Assembly: GCA_025362255.1 (NCBI GenBank)
Contig: JANYGY010000176.1
Coordinates: 1 to 17,750 of the forward strand
From: Planctomycetales bacterium
GTDB taxonomy: Bacteria; Planctomycetota; UBA11346
Direction of reading: 5' to 3'
DNA: 17,750 nucleotides
The position numbers were made by a program, and so were the translations under genes. The notes under the pieces are model-generated. The model saw only the letters and a program-made list of their open reading frames with translations, was not told the origin of the DNA and did not search any database. Of the stretch, positions 1-7,949 are shown in pieces; position 1 is the stretch's first letter, and each line of letters begins with the position of its first letter.

Positions 1-198
1 TGATATATCAGTTCTGTGATCCGCGAATTGGGGAGCGCCGATAATTCCAGTGAAGTAAAATACGAAAGGTATAATCACCAAAGGAGCGAGCATTCCATAA
101 AATTGCGGATTACGGAACCAAGACTGAAAAGCTTGGCAATACGGACATTTCTTCGCGAAATCTCCGATTTCCTTAACGCATGACGTGCAATTTTTCAT
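1..198 (-). CDS. Zinc-ribbon single-pass membrane protein, 3' end beyond left edge
   Basis: An ATG at 198 (minus strand) opens a frame of 66 codons with no stop before the window edge, so the C-terminus is missing. The visible protein begins MKNCTSC and has two CxxC knuckles, C4/C7 and C18/C21 (CPYC), spaced as in a short zinc ribbon. A hydrophobic stretch follows at about residues 34-54, probably one membrane helix. It starts 10 bases after the murJ stop with an AGAAAG purine tract upstream, so it is probably the last visible gene of the mla-murJ operon. GC over 1-200 is about 42% by direct count, far below the genes next to it, which suggests recent acquisition or relaxed selection. Cytoplasmic zinc ribbons on membrane anchors are common in poorly characterised bacterial proteins; no specific function can be named. 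Confidence 0.6.
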   Translation of the reverse strand, partial: MKNCTSCVKEIGDFAKKCPYCQAFQSWFRNPQFYGMLAPLVIIPFVFYFTGIIGAPQFADHRTDIS

Positions 199-208
199 GA
201 TGTGCTTT

Positions 209-1714
209 CTAGCTATTGGAAACCGGCTTTATGGAAAACTTTAGCTTCGTAATGCCGATATACAGTCCACCGCCAGATACGACCGCGACCGCGAGTCTGA
301 TCAGCGCCATACCTGAACCGTGTCCTGGGGGTTGCGGCCAGAGCTGCAACAAAACTTCTACCACGCAGCCCATGATGGCCGCGGCAGCCAGGGGTCGCAG
401 CAAGCCTCGCCAATCGATCAAGCTGCCGGTGCCGCGTCGATGGAGCAGCCAGACGTAGATCGAGCAGCCGACCAGCGCCGCAAACGCGCTCGCCAAAGCT
501 AAGCCGGCTTCCTGCAACGGGGTTTGGATCAGCACCAGGTTGAGGGCCAGATTGAGGACGATGGTGCCGATGCTGACCAGCAGCGGCGTCCGTTGATCAA
601 GGTGGGCATGGAATGCACGAACCAGCAATTTAGCGATCGATACGGGGACCAATGACAATGCCAGAAATCGGGTGACCAACACCGTGCGCGCCACGGCTTC
701 ATTGCCGAATCCACCCGTTTGATAAATCGCGCGAACCAAGGGCTCGGCACATACCAGCAAGCCGACTGCTGATGGGAGCAGCCAGAATGCCTGGAGGCGA
801 ACTGCTACGCGCAACCCTTCGCCGGTGGCGCCCCAACCCAGGCTGGCGCGGCGGGCCAGCTCGGGAAACGCAACGGTGGTCACTCCATGGCCAATCAAAG
901 CCAGCGGAAATTGCAGCAGGCGGTTGCCGAAATACAAAAACTGCACGGGACCTGCCCCGATCGCAAATGCGTACGCAATCAACGTATCAGCCAGGGCGTT
1001 GATCTGATACACGCCCGAGGACAGCAGCGATGGCCCGAGGGCGTTGCGAAAATCGCGATACGCCGCGGTGGACACCAAGGACAGCGGCGGAATCCCGCCG
1101 CTGCGGGCTAGGCCGAAGAAGCTCAATGCGGTCATCAGCAGACCTGCACCCAGCACGGCGTAGGGTGCAACCCTGATCTCCTGCTCGGGCGACAGCCAGA
1201 TGGTGGAAATCATGCATACGTTCAAAAGCACCGGACAGGCGGCCGAGATCCAGAAATGGCGTCTGACATTCAGCATCCCACCGACCAAGGCGGTGACGCA
1301 GATGAAAACCAGGAATGGCACCATGGGCGCAGCCAATGCAGCCACCGTGACGATGCGCGAGCTGAGGTCACCCCACGCCAGCAGCAGGCTGCAGGCGGCG
1401 AGCAGTGCCAGCGCGATCAGCGATAGCATCAGCGTCAAGCGCCCGAGGACGAGCCCGGCAAACCGTTCGGCGGTGGCGGGATCCTGGTTTTTTAACTGAG
1501 CGTAGCGCGGAATGAAGGCGGTGCTCAATGCCCCTTCGCCGAACAGATTGCGCAAAAGATTCGGGATCTGGAATGCGGTAAGGAACGCATCCAGCAGCGG
1601 CGATCCCCCGGCGACGCCGGCCCACATGCGATCGCGGACCAGCCCCAGGATACGGCTGGCGAGGGTCCAGCCACTGACCGTCAGGGCCTTTCGCGCGAGC
1701 TGAGCCGGAGTCAT
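209..1714 (-). CDS. murJ: Lipid II flippase MurJ (MviN)
   Basis: MurJ, of the MOP superfamily, flips the peptidoglycan precursor lipid II across the inner membrane. The 501-residue length matches the family, and hydrophobic helices fill the protein from end to end, consistent with about 14 membrane segments. The N-terminal family signature is clear: SRILGLVRD (residues 20-28), then DAFLTAFQIPNLLRNLFGEG (42-61). Arginines R21, R27 and R55 align with arginines required in E. coli MurJ (R18, R24, R52), and a GNRLLQFP segment corresponds to the region of E. coli R270. Translation starts 1 base after the mlaD stop (TGA-A-ATG) without its own purine-rich site, so translational coupling to mlaD is likely. 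The C-terminus is complete. Confidence 0.96.
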   Translation of the reverse strand: MTPAQLARKALTVSGWTLASRILGLVRDRMWAGVAGGSPLLDAFLTAFQIPNLLRNLFGEGALSTAFIPRYAQLKNQDPATAERFAGLVLGRLTLMLSLIALALLAACSLLLAWGDLSSRIVTVAALAAPMVPFLVFICVTALVGGMLNVRRHFWISAACPVLLNVCMISTIWLSPEQEIRVAPYAVLGAGLLMTALSFFGLARSGGIPPLSLVSTAAYRDFRNALGPSLLSSGVYQINALADTLIAYAFAIGAGPVQFLYFGNRLLQFPLALIGHGVTTVAFPELARRASLGWGATGEGLRVAVRLQAFWLLPSAVGLLVCAEPLVRAIYQTGGFGNEAVARTVLVTRFLALSLVPVSIAKLLVRAFHAHLDQRTPLLVSIGTIVLNLALNLVLIQTPLQEAGLALASAFAALVGCSIYVWLLHRRGTGSLIDWRGLLRPLAAAAIMGCVVEVLLQLWPQPPGHGSGMALIRLAVAVVSGGGLYIGITKLKFSIKPVSNS

Positions 1715-1715
1715 T

Positions 1716-3236
1716 TCAACGGACGAACGAGGCGGTCTGAAACAGATTCCGCAAGTCGTTGTCGTGGATCTCGCCGCGTAACGCGATCCACGGACCCGGC
1801 TCGTACGTCAGATCATCGACGCCTGCCGATATCGTCACGCGCTCCCAGAAAGTGTAATCGAGAGCCACGCGCATCCGCACATCGCCGGGCTCATAACGGC
1901 GATCTGTTTCTTCACGGGTATTGTGCTTTTGACGGATTTCGCTGACCAGCGCAAAGCTGGGGGTGATATTCCACCACGCCCGGCCGCCGACTCGACTTGA
2001 GAGTAAACCGCCCGAGATGCCGATGCGATACATCTGGCGATCCTCGTCACGCAACCACTTCCAGCCGAGTTGCAGATTGAAGTCGACGTTGAGTTTGTCG
2101 GGATCGTCATTGCGCACATCGCGATCCTTGCCGGCGCTGCGGTAAGCGATCCCGACTTCATAGAATTTCCATGGGCGCGGTTCGATGCGCAGGTACGCCT
2201 CGCCGATGGCAACTTCCGAGCGCAGATTGCTGCCGCCCATAAGCCCCCCGAAGAATTTCAATTCAGAGAATCCCTGGGTCAGCGGCTTGATCTCTTCGAG
2301 GCGCTGATTGGCGTTGTCGAGCGTAGCTTCGGCCTTGGTGTGTAACGTGTCTTCGAAGACCAGTTTACCGATCGTGCCCTCGCCACTCGCGACCTGGGTG
2401 GCGATGACCGCCGTGCTGTCGATGGTCTTTTTGAGATTGGGCCGGTTCTCGACGATTGCTCCTTCGATCTCGCCTGCCGCACCCTCGACTTTTCCACCGG
2501 CGCGGGTGAAGGTTTCGAGCAGGATCTTGATCTGTTCGCGATTGTCGCCGACCACCGTGGCGATCCGGTCGCCCATGATGCGCAGATTGAGGATCGCGGC
2601 TTTGATGTTGTCGCGATTTTCGGTGACGGTGCCGTCGAGGGTGCCGGCGGCGTCTCCGATATTCTTGAGTGTGGCGCGCAATTGATCGCGGTTTTCTTTC
2701 ACCGCGTCGCGGACCTGCCCCGACATCTCACCGAATGCCTGCATGCCTTCACGCAAGGCGATGATCGCCTTCTGGATTTCGGCACGATTCTCATCGACCA
2801 GTTTCTGGACCGAGGAAAGCGCTTCATCGACCCCGACCGGCACGACCCCGTCCACTGTTTTGGTGGCCTCGGGGGTGATTGGATTTCCGGTGGCCGAAAG
2901 GATTTCGAGTTCAGCGCCGCCAAGTAGGCCTTGGCGAATAGTGTAACGCGTCTTGTCGCCGACGAGCACCGTGGGCTTGCGTGATTCCTCAACCGAGAAA
3001 ACAACCGACACTGCCGGGGTGCCGTCGGCTTTGAGAATCGGATCGACGGCGGATACCGCACCGACCCGAACTCCGTTGTAGGTCACCGGATCGCCGGCCT
3101 TCAGGCGTTGGACCCGTTGGAACGACACTTCATAGGCACCGCGTTTGCGCAGCGATGGAGTGATGAACACGGTGAAGGTGAGGATCAAGGCGATCACCAC
3201 CAGAAAGAGAATGCCTACTTTCAATTCCGAATTCAT
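1716..3236 (-). CDS. mlaD: Long MlaD/MCE protein with C-terminal beta-rich domain
   Basis: This is the MCE-domain subunit of an MlaFED-type phospholipid transporter. Visible order: one N-terminal membrane helix (residues 8-27); one MCE domain (about 34-115, with GDPVTYNGVRVG and RQGLLGGAELEIL); a long charged, alanine-rich helical region (about 137-320) carrying five ENR or DNR motifs; and a C-terminal region (about 326-506) of alternating polar and hydrophobic short strands rich in W, Y and F, about eight by eye, like an outer-membrane barrel. At 506 residues it is far longer than E. coli MlaD (183). A long MlaD fused to an outer-membrane barrel has been described in the diderm Firmicute Veillonella, where it bridges the envelope without MlaA or MlaC; the same role is inferred here. 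The start overlaps the mlaF stop (ATGA). The barrel call is by eye. Confidence 0.88.
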   Translation of the reverse strand: MNSELKVGILFLVVIALILTFTVFITPSLRKRGAYEVSFQRVQRLKAGDPVTYNGVRVGAVSAVDPILKADGTPAVSVVFSVEESRKPTVLVGDKTRYTIRQGLLGGAELEILSATGNPITPEATKTVDGVVPVGVDEALSSVQKLVDENRAEIQKAIIALREGMQAFGEMSGQVRDAVKENRDQLRATLKNIGDAAGTLDGTVTENRDNIKAAILNLRIMGDRIATVVGDNREQIKILLETFTRAGGKVEGAAGEIEGAIVENRPNLKKTIDSTAVIATQVASGEGTIGKLVFEDTLHTKAEATLDNANQRLEEIKPLTQGFSELKFFGGLMGGSNLRSEVAIGEAYLRIEPRPWKFYEVGIAYRSAGKDRDVRNDDPDKLNVDFNLQLGWKWLRDEDRQMYRIGISGGLLSSRVGGRAWWNITPSFALVSEIRQKHNTREETDRRYEPGDVRMRVALDYTFWERVTISAGVDDLTYEPGPWIALRGEIHDNDLRNLFQTASFVR

Positions 3237-4090
3237 GTGGCTTGCCCCTGCAGAAAGGCCTCGGTGAGTGGACCCTGGGTCGAGCCGGTGAGCAATTGCT
3301 GGACCACCGGGTTAGGGTGGGCGCGGAATTCGTCCTTTGGCCCGATGGCGATGATCCGGCCCTTATAGAGCATCGCGATGCGATCGGCGATGATGAACGC
3401 AGCATGGATGTCGTGGGTGATGACCACGCTGGTCACCCCGAGTCGCTTCTGCAGATCGAGGGTCAGCTCGTTGACCCCACTGACCGTCACCGGATCCAGT
3501 CCGGTGGTCGGCTCGTCATAGAGGATCAATTCAGGCTCTTGCACGATCGCGCGGGCGATGCCAACGCGTTTGCGCATGCCACCGGACAATGCCGCAGGCT
3601 TGAGGTGCAGGATTTCACCGGCGGGCAGATAGACTTTCTGCAAAGCGACGATGACTTTTTCGTAAACGACTTGGGGCGGCAGACGACGGACCTCGACCAG
3701 TGGCAAGCCGACGTTTTCAAGCACCGTCATCGAATTGAGCAGCGCGGCGCCCTGGAAGATAACTCCCAGACGATCGCGGTAAGCATCGAGTTCGGCATGA
3801 GAGGCGCGATCGAGGCGCATCGTCGAATCGGCGAAGTGAACTGCGATCGAACCTTCATCCGGGCGAAGCATGCCCATCAGATGGCGCAGAAGAGTGGTCT
3901 TGCCTGAACCGGAACCGCCGAGAATCACCAGGGTTTCGCCACGGATGACATCGAGATTGATGCCGCGCAAAATGTGCCGGCGGCCGAAACTCTTGTACAG
4001 ATCGCGAATTTCGATCAGCGATTTCTGATCTGCCGGCACCGCCGCCAACGGTGCGGCGGCCTCCATCTGATCGCGGGTCATCTGGTTCAT
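3233..4090 (-). CDS. mlaF: MlaF-type ABC transporter ATPase
   Basis: This is the cytoplasmic ATPase that powers the MlaE/MlaD lipid transporter. All nucleotide-binding elements are present: Walker A GGSGSGKT (residues 58-65), Q-loop Q113, signature LSGGM (168-172), Walker B LILYDEP (188-194) with catalytic E193, and switch H226. The sequence LSGGMRKRVGIARAI is typical of MlaF-like ATPases. The first 23 residues precede the usual domain start, and M4 is an alternative start. It lies between mlaE and mlaD with 4-base overlaps on both sides, so the three are almost certainly one translationally coupled transporter. No STAS-domain MlaB gene accompanies it. Confidence 0.95.
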   Translation of the reverse strand: MNQMTRDQMEAAAPLAAVPADQKSLIEIRDLYKSFGRRHILRGINLDVIRGETLVILGGSGSGKTTLLRHLMGMLRPDEGSIAVHFADSTMRLDRASHAELDAYRDRLGVIFQGAALLNSMTVLENVGLPLVEVRRLPPQVVYEKVIVALQKVYLPAGEILHLKPAALSGGMRKRVGIARAIVQEPELILYDEPTTGLDPVTVSGVNELTLDLQKRLGVTSVVITHDIHAAFIIADRIAMLYKGRIIAIGPKDEFRAHPNPVVQQLLTGSTQGPLTEAFLQGQAT

Positions 4091-4926
4091 TCGAACACCG
4101 GCTTAAGGATCTGTTGGACGAAACCGGTCATCATCAGATTGGCGATCAGCACGCAGATCACTGAGGCCACCACCGTCTGATTGGTCGAGCGGCCGACACC
4201 CTCGGCACCGTCAGTGGTGTGCAGTCCGCGATCGCAGGCGATGGTCGCAATGATCGCGCCGAAGACCATCGACTTGGCCAATCCGGAATAGAAATCGAGG
4301 TTGCCGAGAATGCCCCGGGCAGAGTCGAGGAACTGGTCGAAGGGGCTTCCGTACACGTACGACGCGACCAAGGCCCCGCCAAACATCCCGACATAGTCCG
4401 CGATCACAGTGAGCAGCGGCATCGAAACGATCAACGCCAGCATTCTCGGCAACACCAGGAATCGCACCGGGTTGATGTTCATCACGCGCAAGGCGTCGAC
4501 TTCTTCGTTCACTGCCATGGTGCCCAGCTCCGCGGCCATCGCGGCGCCGACCCGGGCGAGCATGATGATCGCGGCCCACATCGGGCCGAATTCACGGACG
4601 AACGTCGCCCCGATGATCGCACCAAGGTTGTTCTGGGCTCCGAACTTCAGCAATTCGGACCCAGTCTGCAGGGCCATGATCATGCCGGTCAGAAAGGCGA
4701 TCAGCGCGAGGACGAACAAGCTGCCGATGCCGCAGATTTCGATCTGGCGGAAAATCTGCGGCAGGCTGCGCGCGGTCTTGGGCAACTGATAAATCGTGTC
4801 GATGAACAGCAGCAGTGCGCGGCCGCCAAGACTGGCGCGCTCCATCGCCGCGCGGCCGACGCTTTCCACGGCTTTGACTCCGGTGGAATGATCCATGCGC
4901 TCGAAAAGAGTGGTTTTACGGCTCAT
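4087..4926 (-). CDS. mlaE: MlaE-type ABC transporter permease
   Basis: This is the inner-membrane permease of the MlaFED lipid transporter. From the chosen start it has 279 residues with about five to six hydrophobic helices. The MlaE family signature is plain: VREFGPMWAAII (110-121) then ARVGAAMAAELGTMAVNEEV (124-143), the coupling region that contacts the ATPase. An in-frame ATG at 4959 would add 11 residues, but I chose 4926 because its ATG overlaps the upstream NUDIX stop as ATGA, matching the style of this operon, and because MSRKTTLFER is a more normal N-terminus. The direction of lipid flow cannot be read from the sequence. Confidence 0.94.
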   Translation of the reverse strand: MSRKTTLFERMDHSTGVKAVESVGRAAMERASLGGRALLLFIDTIYQLPKTARSLPQIFRQIEICGIGSLFVLALIAFLTGMIMALQTGSELLKFGAQNNLGAIIGATFVREFGPMWAAIIMLARVGAAMAAELGTMAVNEEVDALRVMNINPVRFLVLPRMLALIVSMPLLTVIADYVGMFGGALVASYVYGSPFDQFLDSARGILGNLDFYSGLAKSMVFGAIIATIACDRGLHTTDGAEGVGRSTNQTVVASVICVLIANLMMTGFVQQILKPVFE

Positions 4927-5492
4927 GCGGCTTTCAGGTCGAGGCCCAGCAGGGCGCACGCGATAAGGGTTTTGGCATCACAGATCAGACCGTCACGACG
5001 CAAGCCGGGCAGGTCGGCAACAGAGACCAGTTCGCGAGTGACCAATTCGCCGTGTTCGGGCGCAGCGGGCACCTCAGCCAAGCCGTGGGCACGATACAAG
5101 ATCAGCTCTTCATCCGACACACCGACGGCGGCGAAAAATCTGGTGATCTCGACCAGGCGCGCCGCTTCGAGGCCAGCCTCCTCGCGCAATTCGCGCTGGG
5201 CAGTAACTGCAGGCGGTTCGCCTAGGACCCGGGTGCCGGCAGGGATCTCAAGGGTCCAGCGCCGCACCGGATAGCGGAACTGGCGCACCAAGATGATGGT
5301 CGTGGGCGACGGCTGGGCGATCACCGCCACTGCGCCCGGATGATGGATGACCGGCCGCTCGACCGGGCCATCGACGGTGGCAAAGGTCTCTGCCGCCAGG
5401 GCGAACCGCGGCGAGGACCACAAGGCGCGGGAACCGGTCAATACAGGATCTGCCACGGGGGACGAGAATAGGTCCGGAAAATGAACCGCCAA
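4923..5492 (-). CDS. NUDIX hydrolase, ADP-ribose pyrophosphatase-like
   Basis: This enzyme is expected to hydrolyse a nucleoside diphosphate linked to another group; ADP-ribose or a sugar nucleotide is most likely. A complete Nudix box matches GX5EX7REUXEEXGU at residues 86-108 (G86, E92, R100-E101, E104-E105, G107), preceded by PVRRWTLEIPAG, the family lead-in strand. Downstream, GVSDEELILYRA resembles the ADP-ribose pyrophosphatase subgroup. The longest frame starts at a TTG at 5492 with no clear ribosome binding site; an internal GTG (residue 13) is possible, so the N-terminus is uncertain. It appears to be the first gene of the mla-murJ operon, overlapping mlaE by 4 bases, and it diverges from pheT. 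True substrate unknown. Confidence 0.88.
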   Translation of the reverse strand: MAVHFPDLFSSPVADPVLTGSRALWSSPRFALAAETFATVDGPVERPVIHHPGAVAVIAQPSPTTIILVRQFRYPVRRWTLEIPAGTRVLGEPPAVTAQRELREEAGLEAARLVEITRFFAAVGVSDEELILYRAHGLAEVPAAPEHGELVTRELVSVADLPGLRRDGLICDAKTLIACALLGLDLKAA

Positions 5493-5542
5493 TGGCCATC
5501 GGCAATCGCGGGCTACGCTGTTTGCCCGTCACCGGAGCCCCT
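5493..5542. promoter_or_regulatory. Divergent intergenic region, NUDIX-mla operon / pheT
   Basis: These 50 bases separate the divergent starts of the NUDIX gene and pheT and, if the upstream gene is read as annotated, must hold at least part of both promoters. No convincing -35/-10 pair could be picked by eye. If the NUDIX gene actually starts at a downstream codon, the region is longer. Confidence 0.35.
5534..5537 (+). promoter_or_regulatory. Ribosome binding site of pheT
   Basis: GGAG lies 5 bases before the ATG at 5543. This decides the pheT start in favour of MRVSLSW, the usual N-terminus of the family, over a longer in-frame extension that would begin near 5492. Confidence 0.7.
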
Positions 5543-7942
5543 ATGCGCGTCAGTCTTTCTTGGATCACTCGACTACTGGGTGGCACTGCCCTGGGCATCA
5601 CCGCGACCGAGCTGCAAGCCCGGTTGTCGACCCGCGTGGCCGAGATCGAGGGCGACCTGGAGACCAGTGGGCCACCCCTTGAAGGCGTGGTCGTCGGCAA
5701 GGTCCTCAGCTGCGTGCAGCATCCCAACGCTGACAAATTGCGCTGCACCACCGTCGATATCGGCTCGGCCGTCGTGCCGATCGTCTGTGGCGCGGCGAAT
5801 GTCGCGATCGGGCAGACGGTCGCCGTGGCCACGGTCGGCACGGTGCTGACCGATCCCGCGGGCAAGTCCTTCACCATCAAGTCCGCCAAGCTGCGCGGCG
5901 AACCCAGCGAAGGCATGATCTGCGCCGAAGACGAAATCGGCCTGGGCGCCGGCCATGAAGGGATCCTGGTCCTCAGCGATGATCTGGTTGCGGGTACGCC
6001 GCTGGGCCAAGCGTTGAAGATCGGCGACACGGTGTTCGTGATCGAGAATCACGCGCTGACCAACCGCCCGGATCTGTGGGGCCAGCTGGGCTGGGCCCGC
6101 GAAATCGCCGCAACGCTCGAGCTGCCGACCCCGCGCACGCCGGCCACCACCTGGCAGCCCAGCGCAGGCGAGTGGTCAGCGACGATCAACGACGATGGCT
6201 GCCCGGTTTACTGCGCTGCCGTCATCGAAGGCGTACACAACTCCGCGAGTCCGCAGTGGCTGCGCGATGCGCTCGAAGCGTGCAAGATCAGGCCGCTGGG
6301 CTTGCTCGTCGACGTCACCAATTTCGTGATGCTCGAACTCGGTGGTCCGCTGCACGCTTTCGATCGACGCAGTCTCGAAGGCCACGCGATCACCGTGCGC
6401 TCGGCGACCGCCGGTGAACCCTTCACCACGCTCGATGGCAAAGCCCACACCCTGCACATCGGCGATCTGCTGATTTGCGATGCCTCGAAACCGGTTGCCC
6501 TGGCCGGCATCATGGGCGGTGTCAATTCGCTCGTCCGCGCCGACACCACGACGATCGTTTTGGAAGCAGCGGTGTTCAGGCCCGAGCGCATCCGCCGCAC
6601 CCGCATCCGCACCGGGATCGCCACCGACAGCTCACTGCGTTTTGAAAAAGGCCAGCCGTTGGAGATCGCGCCCGCAGCGCTGAATCGCGCGATCGAATTG
6701 CTGCACGAACTGTGCCCCGGCTGCCGCGTCAGCGAGCGTTTTTCCGCCGGCACCCTCGCGGCTGAACCGCGCCCGATCACCCTTGATCCCACCCGCGTCA
6801 AACGCCTCACCGGGCTTGACGTGCCGCTCGAACGTCAACGCCAACTGCTCACCGGCTTGGGCTTTGAATTCACCGGAGACCAGACCCAGGCCCCGTGGTG
6901 GCGCGCCAAGGACATCCATGGGCCGGCGGATCTGGTCGAGGAAATCGCCCGCCATTTCGGCTATCACCATCTGGTCCCCGAAGTCCCCCGCCTGCCCGCC
7001 GCCGCGCCTGCGATCAATCTGCTGCGCCAAGCCGAACACCGGGCACGCACGGTGCTGTCGGCCCACGGCTGGGACGAGGTCGGCTGTTATGCTTTCAGTT
7101 CGGCGATCTGGGCCAACGCGCTGGCGTGGGACGCGGCAACCTTGATCAGTTTGGCCAACCCCCTGTCGAGCGAGCAGACGGTGCTGCGCCAAAGCCTGCT
7201 GCCCGGTTTGGCCGAGGCCGTCGCGCGCAATCGCAAGCATCACGCCAGCGTCGCGATCTACGAAGTTGGCAAACGCTATGGCACCTGTTTCGGCAGCGGG
7301 GAAACCAACGACGAGACTGTGACGGTGGCTGGTGCTTGCGCCGCTGCCGGCGACGAAGCCCCCGCCTTTGCCGCACGCGACGCGGCCTTGGCTTTGTTGC
7401 GCGGCCTCGGTTTCACAGCCACCGCCACCGTCCGCGCTACTCCGCATGGTGAATTGCAGACCGGTCGAGCCCTCGATCTCTACGTCAACAAACAACAGGT
7501 CGGCGTGGCTGGTGAATTGCCGAACCCGCTGCGCCTGCTCGCCGGCAGCACCGAGCGCATCGGCTGGTTCAGCATCGCGCTCGAACCTTTGATAGCTGCG
7601 CATGGCGTGCTCAAACCGATCGCGCATGTGACCCCGAGCCGATTTCAAATGGTCGAGCGTGAATTCACCTGGATCTGCCCCGATCAGCTGCCGTATGGCG
7701 ACCTCGTTGCAGCAACCCGCCAAGCTGCGGGTGACCTCTGCCAAGGCGTCGAGCTGATCACGATCTATCGCGGCAAGCCCTATGCCGCCGGCGAAAAGGC
7801 GATCAGCCTGCGCGTCGCGCTTCAAGCTGCCGATCGCACGCTCGAAGAAAAAGATCTGCTGCAGGTCACCAATCGGATCATCACCGCCGTCGACAAACGG
7901 ACCGGTGCCAAGCAGCGGGCCGACATTCTCCCCGCGGTGTGA
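5543..7942 (+). CDS. pheT: Phenylalanyl-tRNA synthetase beta subunit
   Basis: PheT pairs with the catalytic PheS as an alpha2beta2 enzyme charging tRNA-Phe; the beta subunit carries tRNA binding and editing. Its 799 residues match the bacterial long form (E. coli 795). Domains in order: N-terminal helix MRVSLSWITRLL; EMAP-like tRNA-binding fold (about 45-155, VVGKVLSCVQHPNADKLRC); B3/4 editing domain (about 210-390); B5 domain (about 405-480); catalytic-like core; and a C-terminal ferredoxin-fold anticodon-binding domain (about 700-797, starting at PSRFQMVEREF and ending in TNRIITAVDKRTGAKQR). No pheS lies next to it: upstream is a divergent NUDIX gene and downstream a convergent dioxygenase only 7 bases away. 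The ATG was chosen from the GGAG site and family N-terminus. Confidence 0.97.
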   Translation: MRVSLSWITRLLGGTALGITATELQARLSTRVAEIEGDLETSGPPLEGVVVGKVLSCVQHPNADKLRCTTVDIGSAVVPIVCGAANVAIGQTVAVATVGTVLTDPAGKSFTIKSAKLRGEPSEGMICAEDEIGLGAGHEGILVLSDDLVAGTPLGQALKIGDTVFVIENHALTNRPDLWGQLGWAREIAATLELPTPRTPATTWQPSAGEWSATINDDGCPVYCAAVIEGVHNSASPQWLRDALEACKIRPLGLLVDVTNFVMLELGGPLHAFDRRSLEGHAITVRSATAGEPFTTLDGKAHTLHIGDLLICDASKPVALAGIMGGVNSLVRADTTTIVLEAAVFRPERIRRTRIRTGIATDSSLRFEKGQPLEIAPAALNRAIELLHELCPGCRVSERFSAGTLAAEPRPITLDPTRVKRLTGLDVPLERQRQLLTGLGFEFTGDQTQAPWWRAKDIHGPADLVEEIARHFGYHHLVPEVPRLPAAAPAINLLRQAEHRARTVLSAHGWDEVGCYAFSSAIWANALAWDAATLISLANPLSSEQTVLRQSLLPGLAEAVARNRKHHASVAIYEVGKRYGTCFGSGETNDETVTVAGACAAAGDEAPAFAARDAALALLRGLGFTATATVRATPHGELQTGRALDLYVNKQQVGVAGELPNPLRLLAGSTERIGWFSIALEPLIAAHGVLKPIAHVTPSRFQMVEREFTWICPDQLPYGDLVAATRQAAGDLCQGVELITIYRGKPYAAGEKAISLRVALQAADRTLEEKDLLQVTNRIITAVDKRTGAKQRADILPAV

Positions 7943-7949
7943 ACATCCG

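Noticed and set aside
4219..5274. A 351-codon plus-strand frame opposite mlaE and the NUDIX gene
   Set aside because: It crosses two well-supported genes and its product is a charged low-complexity shadow with no recognisable fold.
6632..7825. A 397-codon minus-strand frame opposite pheT
   Set aside because: It is antisense to the B5, core and anticodon-binding domains of PheT and has no family features.
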